A stretch of 64,000 bases of DNA from Alkaliphilus hydrothermalis (GCF_016908555.1 NZ_JAFBEE010000006.1:83307-147306), one strand, 5' to 3'. Counted from the stretch's first letter, positions 8,403 through 18,865 are shown. Notes: generated from the letters alone by a model not told the origin. Numbers and translations: made by a program.

Positions 8403-9518
8403 ATGGTTAATCGCGACAGAGTTGTTAATGAATTTTTAGAATTAATCCAAATTGATAGTTATTCAGGTAAGGAAGCTGAAGTAGCAAGTGTTCTTGTTAA
8501 AAAGCTAGAAGAATTAGGATTAGAAGTAAAAAGAGACCAGGCTGGTGAAAAAGCTGGTGGAGAAACCGGTAATATCATTGCTAAATTAAAGGGTACAAAA
8601 AATGGCCCAACAATTCTTTTCAGTAGCCATATGGATACTGTTAAGCCAGGACTTGGAATCAAGCCCGTTATTAAAGACGAGGTAATCTATAGTGATGGAA
8701 CAACTATTCTAGGCAGTGATGATAAAGCTGGTATTGCAGCTATATTAGAAGGAATTAAATTAATAAAAGAAAATAATATAGAGCATTCAGATGTTGAGAT
8801 TGCCTTCAGTATATGGGAAGAAGGAGGTCTTTTCGGTTCTAAATATATGGATTATAGCTTAATTAATGCGAAAATGGCATTTGTTTTAGACAGTGGTGGA
8901 TCCCCAGGAGAAATCATTGTACAAGGACCAGCTCAAGATAAGGTTAATGCTAAAATTATTGGTAGACCTGCCCATGCAGGAGTTGCACCAGAAGAAGGCA
9001 TCAGTGCCATTCAAATAGCTGCAAGAGCCATTGACCAAATGAACTTATTGAGAATCGACTCAGAAACAACTGCCAATGTAGGTGTAATTACTGGTGGAGA
9101 AGCAACAAATATTGTTACGCCAGAAGTATTCATAAAAGCAGAAGCTAGAAGTACAAATGAAGAAAAATTAGATAAGCAAACAGCCCACATGGTGGAGACT
9201 TTAAAGAAGGCTACGGCTGACTTTGGAGGACAAATCGAATTAGATGTCGAAAGAATGTATCCTCCCTTCAATATTGATGTAAATGAACCAATTGTGCAAA
9301 AGACTCAAGAGATTTTTAGTAGAATGGGTATTGAAGCATATACAAAATCCACAGGTGGCGGTAGTGATACAAATATCTTCAACGGTAATGGCATTAAAGC
9401 CATCAATTTAGGTATAGGAATGAAGAAACCCCATACATTAGAAGAGCATATTTCAGTTAAAGATCTAGTAAATAGTGCTCAGATGGTATTTGAGTTAGTT
9501 AAAATATTTGGTGAATAA
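8403..9518 (+). CDS. PepT-like M20 family metallopeptidase
   Basis: A 371-residue zinc aminopeptidase/dipeptidase of the M20 family, closest in pattern to the PepT-like group. Catalytic features are present: SSHMDTV (His76, Asp78), GSDDKAG (Asp106/107), EEGG (Glu139/140), the dimerisation domain around residues 180-290 (GRPAHAGVAPEEG), and the last metal-ligand region KPHTLEEHI. It starts at ATG after AAGGAGG. It sits downstream of the AbgT carrier with its own promoter, suggesting that imported peptides or acyl-glutamates are cleaved in the cytoplasm. The exact substrate is not evident. Confidence 0.9.
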   Translation: MVNRDRVVNEFLELIQIDSYSGKEAEVASVLVKKLEELGLEVKRDQAGEKAGGETGNIIAKLKGTKNGPTILFSSHMDTVKPGLGIKPVIKDEVIYSDGTTILGSDDKAGIAAILEGIKLIKENNIEHSDVEIAFSIWEEGGLFGSKYMDYSLINAKMAFVLDSGGSPGEIIVQGPAQDKVNAKIIGRPAHAGVAPEEGISAIQIAARAIDQMNLLRIDSETTANVGVITGGEATNIVTPEVFIKAEARSTNEEKLDKQTAHMVETLKKATADFGGQIELDVERMYPPFNIDVNEPIVQKTQEIFSRMGIEAYTKSTGGGSDTNIFNGNGIKAINLGIGMKKPHTLEEHISVKDLVNSAQMVFELVKIFGE

Positions 9519-9552
9519 GAATTAGTAGGTAGTCCATATAAATATACAAGCT

Positions 9553-9585
9553 AAAACAGCATTCGAAATAGGGTGCTGTTTTTTT
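9553..9585 (+). terminator. Terminator after the M20 peptidase
   Basis: AAAACAGCA / TGCTGTTTT stem followed by a T run. Confidence 0.85.
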
Positions 9586-9770
9586 ATTAAAGGTAAAAAG
9601 TAAACTTTTTAAGAAAACTATTGCATTTTTATACAAAATGTTTTTTAATAGATTAGATGTATTTTTTTTAATCATATTGCGATAAACAGTAGATAATAAG
9701 GGTAGCAATAGGACTAATAATCACTTAAAGTCTTGTTAATACTTATAATAAATGAAAGGGGTGGATATTT

Positions 9771-11240
9771 GTGTCCTATCTAAATCAAAATCAAACACCT
9801 TTATTTTCGGCGCTAAAGGATTATCACCAAAGAAATGTCATACCATTTGATGTGCCAGGTCATAAACATGGAAAGGGACTGATGGAATTTACAGAGTATG
9901 TTGGTAGTACAATTATGGAGCTGGATGTAAACTCAATGAAATGTTTAGACAATATTTGCAACCCAATAGGGGTTATTAAAGAAGCTGAGGAACTAGCAGC
10001 TTATGCTTTTGGGGCTGACCATGGATATTTCCTTGTAAATGGAACTACTTCTGGTGTACAAGCCATGATTATGAGTGCTTGCCAACCCGGAGATAAGATT
10101 ATACTACCTAGAAATGCCCATAAGTCTGCTATAGCAGGTATTATATTAAGTGGCGCAGTGCCAATCTATATTCAACCTGAAGTTAATGAGGAATTAGGAA
10201 TTGCTATGGGGGTTACACTGGAAAGTGTAGAATCCACCATAGGAAGGCACCCTGATGCAAAGGCGGTATTCTTAATCAATCCTACCTATTATGGAGCTGT
10301 ATCCAACATTAAGGATATTGTAAAGGTAGCCCATAGAAATGCCATGGCTGTGTTGGTGGATGAAGCCCATGGAGCCCATATGGGATTCCATGATGAATTC
10401 CCCATGAGTGCAATGGAGCTGGGGGCAGATATGAGTGCAGTCAGTCTACATAAAACAGGTGGTTCATTAAGTCAAAGTTCATTGCTTTTATTACGAGAAG
10501 GAATTATTGACCCCTTTACAGTTAAGAAAAACTTAAATCTTATGCAGACCACAAGTGGTTCATATTTATTGATGGCTAGTTTGGATGTGGCTAGAAAACA
10601 ATTAGTAATAGATGGAAAAGAAATGTTGGATAGGGTGCTTAGACTCTCTAGAGGTGCTAGGGATCGTATTAATGAAATCGATGGTCTTTACTCCTTTGGT
10701 ACAGAGCTGATTGGTGCACCAGGGGTATATCACTTTGATGAATCGAAGCTAGGAGTACATGTTCGTAAGCTAGGACTTACAGGGTTTGAAGTCTATGACC
10801 TATTGAGGGACGAGTATAATATTCAGGTGGAAATGTCTGATTACTATAACATTATGGCCATCATCAGCTTAGGAGACACAGAGGAGTCTCTAAATGCCCT
10901 GGTGGATGCTTTAGCTGATATAGCTATGAAGCATAGACGAGAAGAAGAAATTAAAGTTATTAATAATGTTCTAAAAAATCCTGATGTAATCATTTCCCCT
11001 AGGGATGCCTACTATAGCAATAAAAGGGTTATTAAATTAGAGGATGCAGAAGGTGAAATCAGCGGAGAGTCAATCATGGCATATCCCCCAGGTATTCCAG
11101 TTGTTTCACCAGGGGAAAGAATTACAAAGGAAATGATCGAACATATTCAAATGCTTAAAGAAGAAGAAACCCTTGTCCAGGGAACTGAAGACCCTTATAT
11201 TAATTACGTTAGGGTGCTGGGGCTAGGAATGAAAAGATAA
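9771..11240 (+). CDS. Orn/Lys/Arg decarboxylase family PLP enzyme
   Basis: A 489-residue fold-type I pyridoxal-phosphate enzyme of the group III decarboxylases in the short Firmicutes form (SpeA/YaaO-like). The opening FDVPGHKHGKG, the VNGTTSGVQAM loop, VDEAHGAHMGFH and the cofactor lysine in SLHKTGGS (Lys228) are all present. It would make agmatine, cadaverine or putrescine; substrate cannot be decided from sequence, though arginine is common in this short form. It starts at GTG 9771 after AAAGGGGTG. It is a single-gene unit. Confidence 0.9.
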   Translation: MSYLNQNQTPLFSALKDYHQRNVIPFDVPGHKHGKGLMEFTEYVGSTIMELDVNSMKCLDNICNPIGVIKEAEELAAYAFGADHGYFLVNGTTSGVQAMIMSACQPGDKIILPRNAHKSAIAGIILSGAVPIYIQPEVNEELGIAMGVTLESVESTIGRHPDAKAVFLINPTYYGAVSNIKDIVKVAHRNAMAVLVDEAHGAHMGFHDEFPMSAMELGADMSAVSLHKTGGSLSQSSLLLLREGIIDPFTVKKNLNLMQTTSGSYLLMASLDVARKQLVIDGKEMLDRVLRLSRGARDRINEIDGLYSFGTELIGAPGVYHFDESKLGVHVRKLGLTGFEVYDLLRDEYNIQVEMSDYYNIMAIISLGDTEESLNALVDALADIAMKHRREEEIKVINNVLKNPDVIISPRDAYYSNKRVIKLEDAEGEISGESIMAYPPGIPVVSPGERITKEMIEHIQMLKEEETLVQGTEDPYINYVRVLGLGMKR

Positions 11241-11271
11241 CTAAAATATATCTAAAAGAAGATAAATAACT

Positions 11272-11304
11272 AACAGAAGCTCTCCATAGGGGGGGCTTTT
11301 GTTA
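11272..11304 (+). terminator. Probable terminator after the decarboxylase
   Basis: AACAGAAGCTCTCC / GGGGGGCTTTTGTT stem with G-U pairs and a very short loop. The T-run is weak and forms part of the stem's 3' arm. Confidence 0.55.
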
Positions 11305-11463
11305 TGTTCCAACAGCTCTACTTGCCAATGCAGAGATGTTTAGGTTAAATGCAAATGCACTGATTAAAAATATTAAATATTTTAAATATTTACTCATTTG
11401 CACCATAATTGTGGTAAGATGTAAATAATTAGAACCATTAAAAACTATGTATGGGGTGAAAAA

Positions 11464-12414
11464 ATGCAAAATAGAGATAAAGCATTAGAAATAATGGAAA
11501 ACATGAAAAAGGTCATTATTGGTAAAGATGAAGTATTAGAAAAAGTATTAATATGCTTGCTTGCTCAAGGACACCTATTAATCGAGGATGTACCAGGAGT
11601 AGGAAAGACAACTATGGTGAAGGCACTAGCAAAAAGCATCAATTTAAGCTATAGTAGAATTCAGTTTACAACGGATTTAATGCCGTCTGATATTACTGGA
11701 CTATCAATCTATAATAGAGAGGAAGGGAACTTTGTTTTAAAGAAGGGACCGATATTCAATCAAATTATTTTAGCGGATGAAATTAACCGTACCTCCCCAA
11801 AGACCCAATCAAGTCTACTTCAAGCTATGGAGGAGGGAGAGGTATCCATAGAGGATCATACCCATGAATTAAAGAAACCCTTTATGGTTTTAGCCACACA
11901 GAATCCACTAGAATATCAGGGAACTTTTCCTCTACCAGAAGCACAATTAGACCGATTTTTAATGAGGATTTCACTGGGATATCCAACTGCCACCGATGAA
12001 AAAAATATTATCCGAAATCATTATAAGGGTAAAAAACTAGATGGAGTAAGTCCAATAGCAAATGAGGAGGATATTTTAAAAATTCAAGCAGAAGTAGAGG
12101 AGATTCATGTAGACGATGCTATTCTCCAATACATTGTCGGAATTGTAAATACCAGTAGAAGTCATAGGGATATTCACTTGGGTGCCAGCCCAAGGGCCTC
12201 CATTGACCTATATAGAAGTGCTAAAGCCTTAGCCTATCTCAAAGGTCGAGATTATGTTATACCTGATGATGTAAAAATGATGGCTCCCAATGTGTTGGCC
12301 CATAGATTAATTTTATCGCCAGAAGCGAGGATAGAAGGAAGAAAAGTCCAAGAGGTTACTCAGGACATCATAAAAAAAACCTACATACCGGTGGTGAAGG
12401 CTGTTGAAAACTAA
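11464..12414 (+). CDS. MoxR family AAA+ ATPase
   Basis: A 316-residue AAA+ ATPase. Walker A GVGKTT is at residues 45-50 and Walker B ADEINRT at 104-110; the sensor region LATQNPLEYQGTFPLPEAQLDRF is typical of MoxR. Such proteins are thought to act as chaperones that load cofactors or assemble complexes. It heads a three-gene operon with a DUF58 protein and a transglutaminase-like membrane protein, a widespread conserved trio. An inverted repeat (GCAAATG ... CATTTGC, 11349-11400) flanks an AT-rich palindrome upstream. It starts at ATG after ATGGGGTG. Confidence 0.93.
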   Translation: MQNRDKALEIMENMKKVIIGKDEVLEKVLICLLAQGHLLIEDVPGVGKTTMVKALAKSINLSYSRIQFTTDLMPSDITGLSIYNREEGNFVLKKGPIFNQIILADEINRTSPKTQSSLLQAMEEGEVSIEDHTHELKKPFMVLATQNPLEYQGTFPLPEAQLDRFLMRISLGYPTATDEKNIIRNHYKGKKLDGVSPIANEEDILKIQAEVEEIHVDDAILQYIVGIVNTSRSHRDIHLGASPRASIDLYRSAKALAYLKGRDYVIPDDVKMMAPNVLAHRLILSPEARIEGRKVQEVTQDIIKKTYIPVVKAVEN

Positions 12415-13579
12415 AATACTACTAATCATTTCTGGTTTAGTGACGATTCCCTTCAGCCTTTTGGTGGGTGGAAGGATACCCTATTTCCTTTTGTATACAT
12501 ACTTACTGACTCTTGCCATACCTTGTTTGCATGGACTACTGGGAAAGATCTATATAAAGGGAGCAATTATTATTCCAGAGAAGGATCTCGTTCCAGGGGA
12601 AGAGATTAAAATCAATTATAGTCTATATAATCCTCTGCGCATTACCTTTGCTAGGATAGAAGTAGAAAACAGTATAGCCCAAAAGCTGGCTGGTGGAATT
12701 GAAGAGATGAAAGTGTTTTCGCTAGAAGCTGACGAGGAGGTTAGGCAGGATACAATAGTTGTCTGTCGTCGCAGAGGGATTTATGAGTTGGGGGAAATTA
12801 GAGTTTATATAAGGGATATTTTTAATATGTACACATTTAAAAAAATTATTAAAACGCCAATTGCTTTAAAGGTATACCCTGTAGTTGTGCCTTTGTCAAG
12901 TATTTCTGTAGATAGCAGTGAGGATTTTCACTCATTATCAGAGCTAAGAGACTATAGGGAGGGTGACCCCATCAGAAAAATCCACTGGAGGGCATCGGCT
13001 AAGAAAGATGCATTAATGGTGAAGAATTATGATGAGGAAGCAAATCGTGAGGTAGTAATCCTCCTTGATAATTATATGGATAGCTATAAAAAGGACTTAG
13101 AACACTGGATTGAAGATAAGGCTATTGAAGTTACTTTATCTATTGCGCAACATTTCCTATTGAAGAACATAAAAGTAACACTATTTTATCAGCAACATAA
13201 TAAAACTGTGGAAATAAAAGGGACGAATCATGGTTATTTGAAGTTATTTATGGAGCAAATGGTTTCATTGCAACCCAACGGCAAAGACCCCTATAGCTTT
13301 AATATAGGTGAAGTATCATCTAGAATCAATCAAGGTTGTACCTTGTTTCTTGTAACTCCAAGGCTAAACAGAGACTTAGGGGCTCAAGGGATTCGGTTGA
13401 AGATGAAAAATCTAAACCCGAGATATATCGTAGTAGGAGATGAAGAAATTGACCCTAAGACGTGGAATGATAATAAAAAAATTGTAAAAGTCTTAAATCA
13501 AGAAGGAATAGCCACCTATGTGATCGATCGGAAGCACGATGTCAGGCGGGTCTTGGAGGTGAAATATGAAACTTACTGA
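12404..13579 (+). CDS. DUF58 domain protein
   Basis: A 391-residue protein with two N-terminal membrane segments (residues 5-45) and a C-terminal von Willebrand A-like DUF58 domain. The hallmark YREGDPIRKIHWRASAKKD occurs near residue 183, followed by EVVILLDN. The start TTG 12404 lies inside the last codons of moxR; GAAGG upstream is close, so coupling by overlap is likely. In this operon the protein probably works with MoxR at the membrane. Its stop overlaps the next gene by 14 bases. Confidence 0.88.
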   Translation: MKTKILLIISGLVTIPFSLLVGGRIPYFLLYTYLLTLAIPCLHGLLGKIYIKGAIIIPEKDLVPGEEIKINYSLYNPLRITFARIEVENSIAQKLAGGIEEMKVFSLEADEEVRQDTIVVCRRRGIYELGEIRVYIRDIFNMYTFKKIIKTPIALKVYPVVVPLSSISVDSSEDFHSLSELRDYREGDPIRKIHWRASAKKDALMVKNYDEEANREVVILLDNYMDSYKKDLEHWIEDKAIEVTLSIAQHFLLKNIKVTLFYQQHNKTVEIKGTNHGYLKLFMEQMVSLQPNGKDPYSFNIGEVSSRINQGCTLFLVTPRLNRDLGAQGIRLKMKNLNPRYIVVGDEEIDPKTWNDNKKIVKVLNQEGIATYVIDRKHDVRRVLEVKYETY

Positions 13580-15854
13580 TGAGAGAAAACCTATTGCTGA
13601 AAAACTAATAATGTTAATTTTAATTGTGTTCACCCTTTCAAACATTTGGGGGCTTTTATTGGGGATAGAATTAAATTCCTTTAGTAGATTAATCATTACA
13701 GCCTTGTTGGCAGTAGGAGTTCATCTCCTTCTAAGTTATCCTTTCATCACAATAATTACCCTAACTTTCACCACCATTCCAATGTTGATTTTAAGTAATT
13801 ACAAAATTTTAGGAGTTACTAAAGTACTTCTTTGGTTAGAGCAATTCATCAGAAATGTAGTAGATTATTTTAATGGAACCGAACAAATTTTAAGTAGGAA
13901 CTTAATTATGTTTTGGGTATTGATAACGTTTAGTTTATGTGTAATCACGTGGTTTGTTCTAATGAAAACTAAGCAGGCTTGGATTTTGCCAGTCTTGTAT
14001 ATTCCGGTATTTATTTACTATTGGTATATTTATGTTGATGTAGCTTACCAAATGATGATTATGTTCTTTATTTTATATTTTATACTAATAGGAAGTCAAC
14101 AATATGTAAGAATAGAGAAAAGTTCCCTGAATCAAAAAATCCACCTTAAGGCTGGTATATACCCCAATTGGATCAAGACTGCCCTAGCATATGGGTTAAT
14201 TATTGTATTATTAGCTGCTATTCTTCCAAAAGGGAGGAATGTGGTGGACTGGTACTGGTTAAGGGATCAAGTGATTTCTAGGTATCCAGCTATTACTGAT
14301 TTAAGAGATGATTTAGTATATGGGAGGAGCTATGGGCAAGCAGAAATATTTTCCTTCTCAAATACCGGGTTTCAAGAGAGCTTAGAGCTTGGGGGGCCTG
14401 TTGTTCTTAGTGATCGGCTAATTATGGAAATACAATCCTCGTACCCTTTTTATCTCAGGGGAAGTGTCAAAAGCACTTACAAAAACAATCGCTGGGAAAA
14501 GGAACCAACTAAAGTATTCAATAAAGGTCTTAATGAGGAGATCCCCAGGGAGGTGGAGAATGGTACAATAGTAGAACTGGATATCAGCTATGTCAATATG
14601 GCTTCCTTTTCTATTTTTACCCCTTATCAGCCAACTAGGGTTTATTCCGAAAGAGATGGTAGATTCAAATATAATAAGAATTATGAATTAACGAAGATTA
14701 GCGGGATTTATAAGAACGAAAAATATACAGTACAGGCGATCATTCCTAATCAAATAAAACATACTGATTACAATGTACAAGTAAACTATTCTGATGGAGG
14801 GGACCTAGTTAGTTACCTACAGTTACCGGAAGAATTATCCCCTAAAATAACCCAATTAGCTGATGAGGTCACTGAGGGAAAATATACTCCCTATGAGAAG
14901 GCAGAAGCAATTAGGGATTACTTAAGAAGCAATTATAGTTATACACTGGAGCCGTCAGCTACGCCAGCAGGAAAAGAGTTTGTGGAATATTTCTTGTTTG
15001 AAGAAAAACAGGGATATTGTACTTATTTCGCCACCACCATGGCTGTAATGCTTAGAACTCAAGGGATTCCCTCTCGATATATAGAAGGATTTCGAATGCC
15101 AGATGAGAGAAAAAATGGCCTCTATGAGGTTCGGTTAGACAATGCCCATGCATGGGTAGAGGCATACCTAGAGCCAATGGGTTGGATTACCTTCGAGCCT
15201 ACACCAGCCTTTGCAGGTCCAGCTGTTGTAAGCGGTAGTATAGAAACTGGAGGGGCCCAAGAAGAAGAACAGGTGAGAAGTCCCAGTAGTGATGCCCCGA
15301 CAGAAGGTGCTATGACTGGAGCTGAAGACATGATGGAGGGTATGGAGGGCTTTGGAGGAACCAATTATAAAGCATCCGAAGTAGACCCGCTGGCTCAGTT
15401 TGTTGATAAAATGTTAGCATTAGCTCCTAAGATAACTTATATATTACTACTGATAGGAATTCTGTTGAGGGCAACTTACATTCATTTTAGAAACAAGTCA
15501 TACTACAGTAAACTGATGAAAGACAGAAGTAAAAGCAGTATTCCAAGCATCTATAAGAATATACTAGATGTATTAGAGGCAATGGGAAAACCAATAAAAA
15601 TGGGAGAAACTCCGTACGAATATACGGAAAGGATCATTTCGAAGGTGTATGGGAATGAACATAACCTTAGGGAAATAACAAATATATATATTAGAATGCA
15701 ATATAGCAGAGAAGAGGGGCAAAAAGAAGAGGTAGAACAAATGTTAAACTGCTTATGGTTCTTGGAGAGGAAATTAAGGGTCTATTGGGGCTTCTGGAAA
15801 TTTTCGTTTAAAAAATATATAAAAGGTGAGATCATTAGACCATATAATATCTAA
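13566..15854 (+). CDS. Membrane transglutaminase-like protein (TgpA type)
   Basis: A 762-residue protein. Several membrane helices fill residues 10-225, then an extracytoplasmic transglutaminase core carries Cys485 in KQGYCTYFATTMAVML and His528 in DNAHAWVEAYL, with WITFEPTP supplying the third acidic position. A Glu/Gly/Met linker (about 565-605), one more membrane helix and a C-terminal cytoplasmic domain follow (DUF4129-like). The family acts as an isopeptide-bond forming or cleaving enzyme outside the membrane; natural substrates are unknown. The ATG overlaps the DUF58 gene, completing the operon. Confidence 0.9.
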   Translation: MKLTDERKPIAEKLIMLILIVFTLSNIWGLLLGIELNSFSRLIITALLAVGVHLLLSYPFITIITLTFTTIPMLILSNYKILGVTKVLLWLEQFIRNVVDYFNGTEQILSRNLIMFWVLITFSLCVITWFVLMKTKQAWILPVLYIPVFIYYWYIYVDVAYQMMIMFFILYFILIGSQQYVRIEKSSLNQKIHLKAGIYPNWIKTALAYGLIIVLLAAILPKGRNVVDWYWLRDQVISRYPAITDLRDDLVYGRSYGQAEIFSFSNTGFQESLELGGPVVLSDRLIMEIQSSYPFYLRGSVKSTYKNNRWEKEPTKVFNKGLNEEIPREVENGTIVELDISYVNMASFSIFTPYQPTRVYSERDGRFKYNKNYELTKISGIYKNEKYTVQAIIPNQIKHTDYNVQVNYSDGGDLVSYLQLPEELSPKITQLADEVTEGKYTPYEKAEAIRDYLRSNYSYTLEPSATPAGKEFVEYFLFEEKQGYCTYFATTMAVMLRTQGIPSRYIEGFRMPDERKNGLYEVRLDNAHAWVEAYLEPMGWITFEPTPAFAGPAVVSGSIETGGAQEEEQVRSPSSDAPTEGAMTGAEDMMEGMEGFGGTNYKASEVDPLAQFVDKMLALAPKITYILLLIGILLRATYIHFRNKSYYSKLMKDRSKSSIPSIYKNILDVLEAMGKPIKMGETPYEYTERIISKVYGNEHNLREITNIYIRMQYSREEGQKEEVEQMLNCLWFLERKLRVYWGFWKFSFKKYIKGEIIRPYNI

Positions 15855-15942
15855 ATCTTCAAAACATATCACATTCCCAAGATTGCAGAAAATTACCATT
15901 TTATTACTATTTGCTTACTTCGGTGGATTTTATTTAGAATAT

Positions 15943-15971
15943 TTGATAAAATAGAATAAGTATTTTCTAAT
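15943..15971 (+). promoter_or_regulatory. Sigma-A-type promoter of the LCP gene
   Basis: TTGATA at 15943-15948, a 17-base spacer and TCTAAT at 15966-15971; about 105 bases before the start codon. Confidence 0.65.
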
Positions 15972-16076
15972 ACTGCCTGTTATATAGGCAACAATGATAG
16001 TCAATGCTTATAATTTTAAAAAAATGGCAATAAATTTAGTTGAACTCGGAGTAAACCAATCAAGGGAAGTGAAAAT

Positions 16077-17075
16077 ATGAAAACTTTTTTTAAGATTTTT
16101 TCCATTGCATTCTTATGCTTTCTAATACTATTTTCTGGGATTGTATGGAGTTTTAATCGTTTTATGAGGGATGACCATGCCGGTACCGGTTTAATCGCAA
16201 AGGCCATTGAATGGGAAGAAGAACAGGAGCAAGAAGAAAATCTAGAACCCGAGGAAACAGATTTATTAAAAAGCCTAGTAAATGATAGTTCAAGGGTAAA
16301 TATATTGGTATTGGGACTTGAAGGAGCAAGAAGTGATACAATGATGTTCTTCTCCTTTAATCCTGTGTCTAAGAAGGTAGATGGAATATCTATTCCAAGA
16401 GATACCTACTATCACAGAGAGGGATATGATAGGCTGGATGCAAGAAAAATTAATGCAGCCTATGGTTCCCATGGGGCAAATGGAGCAAAGGCAGTTGTGA
16501 GTGATCTTCTGTTAGATATTCCTGTAGATTATTACGTGACAGTAACCTACAAAGGTGTAGTCTCTATTATTGACTCTCTTGGAGGTGTACCAATCAATAT
16601 TCCCCAACCAATGAAGTATACGGATTATGCTGATGACCCACCCCTCATCATTGATTTTGAAAAGGGACATCACCTATTGGATGGAGAGGATGCTGTTAGG
16701 TTTCTTCGATTTAGAAAGGGGTATGTAGATGGAGACTTAGGTAGAATTCGTGCGCAACAGGACTTTGTAAAGGCGGCTATTAAAAAGGCCTTAGGCTTTA
16801 GATTGCCTGCAGTAGCCACCACTGCCTTAAGATATGTGCGAACAGATATGGGTCTACAAGATGTAACACGATATGCTACATCTGCAATTGGCTTAAACTT
16901 GGCAGATGTAAATATGACTGTTTTACCAGGACAAGACAAGTATAGAAATGGTGCTTCATTCTATTTTCAAGACATTCAAGCTACTAAGGATTTGCTCATA
17001 GAAATATACTCCGAAGGAAAATCATTAGAAGCATTAATCGTTGGTGAAGAAGAAAAAAATCAAAATAATGATTAG
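16077..17075 (+). CDS. LytR-CpsA-Psr (LCP) family protein
   Basis: A 332-residue membrane-anchored enzyme with an N-terminal signal anchor (residues 5-24) and an LCP domain. LCP proteins move lipid-linked wall polymers onto peptidoglycan. Seen here: NILVLGLEGARSDTM, SIPRDTYY, KINAAYGSHGANGAKAVV, GGVPINIP and FLRFRKGYVDGDLGRIRAQQ, which hold the arginines and aspartates that bind the pyrophosphate. The start is ATG after GGGAAGTG. It is alone, facing murC tail to tail. Confidence 0.93.
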   Translation: MKTFFKIFSIAFLCFLILFSGIVWSFNRFMRDDHAGTGLIAKAIEWEEEQEQEENLEPEETDLLKSLVNDSSRVNILVLGLEGARSDTMMFFSFNPVSKKVDGISIPRDTYYHREGYDRLDARKINAAYGSHGANGAKAVVSDLLLDIPVDYYVTVTYKGVVSIIDSLGGVPINIPQPMKYTDYADDPPLIIDFEKGHHLLDGEDAVRFLRFRKGYVDGDLGRIRAQQDFVKAAIKKALGFRLPAVATTALRYVRTDMGLQDVTRYATSAIGLNLADVNMTVLPGQDKYRNGASFYFQDIQATKDLLIEIYSEGKSLEALIVGEEEKNQNND

Positions 17076-17076
17076 A

Positions 17077-17120
17077 AATAAAAAGAGCAGTGCCTGGGGA
17101 AGGCCTGCTCTTTTTATTTC
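17077..17120. terminator. Terminator between LCP gene and murC
   Basis: AAAAAGAGCAG-TGCC / GGCCTGCTCTTTTT with a short loop, A-rich before and T-rich after. It could serve both strands. Confidence 0.88.
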
Positions 17121-17209
17121 TATATACGGTTTGGGGAGTGGGGGGTTACATTTATTTATTACCCTGAGTTAGATTGATTAAACTTACTCATCTTAAAAAA
17201 GTCATGGGT

Positions 17210-18598
17210 CTATTTTCTATTAATTAACAGATCTCCTATCCTATTGACGTCTCCAGCCCCCATTGTAAGGACTAAATCTTGAGGTTGGATATTGTCATAA
17301 AGAAAATCAGCAATCTCTTCAAAATCCCTCATATAACGGACATCTTTATGATTCTTTATTAGCTCTGCCAGCTGACTACTGTGAATCTTTCCTTCATCAA
17401 CCTCTCGGGCAGCATAAATATCAGTAATAATGACATGGTCAGCCTGTTGAAAAGACTGGGCAAAATCATGTAACAAAGCAAAGGTGCGGGTATAGGTGTG
17501 GGGTTGGAAAACACACCATATTTCTCGATGGGGATATTTTTGAACTGCCTCTAAAGTAGCCCGTATTTCCACTGGATGGTGGGCATAGTCATCTACTATT
17601 TTAGCTCCCTTCACTTCTCCTAAGAGCTCAAATCGACGATGAATACCTTTGTAAACTTTTATATGCTGAGCTATTTCTGTAGGAGAAATCCCTAAAATAT
17701 GGGCAGTTGCAATAGAAGCTAAGGAATTATTAACGTTATGTAATCCAGGAATACTAAGCTGGAAGTGTCCGATATTTTCTCCTTTAAATTGTACTTCAAA
17801 GGATGGAAAACCGTTGGTATTAAACTCGATATTCTTTGCTATAACATCAGCATCTTCTTTGATGCCATAGGTGATTACTTGACAGTTTAAGTCGTGATAG
17901 ATATCTCTTACATTAGCATCATCCTTGCAGGCTACAAGAAACCCTTCTTGAGGAATTAATTCAGCAAAGCGTCGGAAGGCAGCTTTGATATGGTGGATAT
18001 CCTTGTAATAGTCAAGATGATCCTCATCGATATTCAAAATGATTCCAATAAAAGGGTTGAATTTTAAGAAGCTTTCTACATATTCACAGGCTTCTGTAAT
18101 AAAGTGTTGGCTCTCTCCTATCTTAATATTACCGCCAATCTCTTCCAACTCTCCCCCCACAAGAATCGTAGGATCTAATCTAGCATATTCTAAAATGAGG
18201 GATAACAAAGATGTAGTGGTAGTCTTACCATGGCTACCAGCTACTGCAATAGCTTTATCATACTTCTTCATGATCAGCCCCAGCATCTCAGCTCGATCAA
18301 TCTGAGGAATTCCTTGTTTCTTTGCTTCTTGTCTTTCACTATTATTTTCCTTAATAGCAGCACTATAGACCACTAAGTCAGGATTCTTAACATTTTCCTC
18401 ATGGTGACCAATGAAAACCTCTGCTCCATGCTGCCTTAGTTTATCAAGAATTCTAGAATCCTTCATATCTGAACCTGAAATACGATAACCGTGTTTTAGT
18501 AAGACTTCTGCAATGGCACTCATGCTGATGCCACCGATTCCTATTAGATGAATATGTCTTAAATGATGGTCAAGCTCAAAAGAAATCACATTTTTCAC
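17210..18598 (-). CDS. murC: UDP-N-acetylmuramate-L-alanine ligase
   Basis: A 462-residue cytoplasmic Mur ligase that adds L-alanine to UDP-MurNAc using ATP. The Rossmann motif IGIGGISMSAIAEVL (residues 19-33), ATP-binding GSHGKTTTT (121-129), EACEYVESFL and DDYAHHPVEI are all as expected. It starts at ATG at 18598 after GGAGTG. It is transcribed against the surrounding genes and is alone rather than in a mur cluster. Confidence 0.96.
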   Translation of the reverse strand: MKNVISFELDHHLRHIHLIGIGGISMSAIAEVLLKHGYRISGSDMKDSRILDKLRQHGAEVFIGHHEENVKNPDLVVYSAAIKENNSERQEAKKQGIPQIDRAEMLGLIMKKYDKAIAVAGSHGKTTTTSLLSLILEYARLDPTILVGGELEEIGGNIKIGESQHFITEACEYVESFLKFNPFIGIILNIDEDHLDYYKDIHHIKAAFRRFAELIPQEGFLVACKDDANVRDIYHDLNCQVITYGIKEDADVIAKNIEFNTNGFPSFEVQFKGENIGHFQLSIPGLHNVNNSLASIATAHILGISPTEIAQHIKVYKGIHRRFELLGEVKGAKIVDDYAHHPVEIRATLEAVQKYPHREIWCVFQPHTYTRTFALLHDFAQSFQQADHVIITDIYAAREVDEGKIHSSQLAELIKNHKDVRYMRDFEEIADFLYDNIQPQDLVLTMGAGDVNRIGDLLINRK

Positions 18599-18860
18599 TC
18601 CTCTAGCATAAATTAGAATAAAATTATTCCCTTTTTAAAGCATATAGTATATTACTTATGATGGTCATACTGAAAAGAAATTAATCACTCATTAATAATA
18701 TGTAATTCTATAATGTATGATAACATAAAAAAACTTTATTCACACTACTAAATCCGTTAGAAATCAATATTTTTGCATAAACTATAAAAAAGATAGTGAA
18801 TCAATATAAATTTCAAGAATATTAAGACGTATATAGGTAAATAGAAAATTTTATAGTTTT
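18599..18860. other. Intergenic region upstream of murC and the riboswitch
   Basis: AT-rich DNA that should contain the murC promoter (minus strand) and the promoter for the riboswitch transcript (plus strand). No hexamer pair convinced me. TATAGT at 18853-18858 is a possible -10. Confidence 0.4.
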
Positions 18861-18865
18861 ATATG

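Noticed and set aside
11349..11402. GCAAATG/CATTTGC inverted repeat as a terminator
   Set aside because: AT-rich inner part and no T-run; more likely part of the control region of the MoxR operon.
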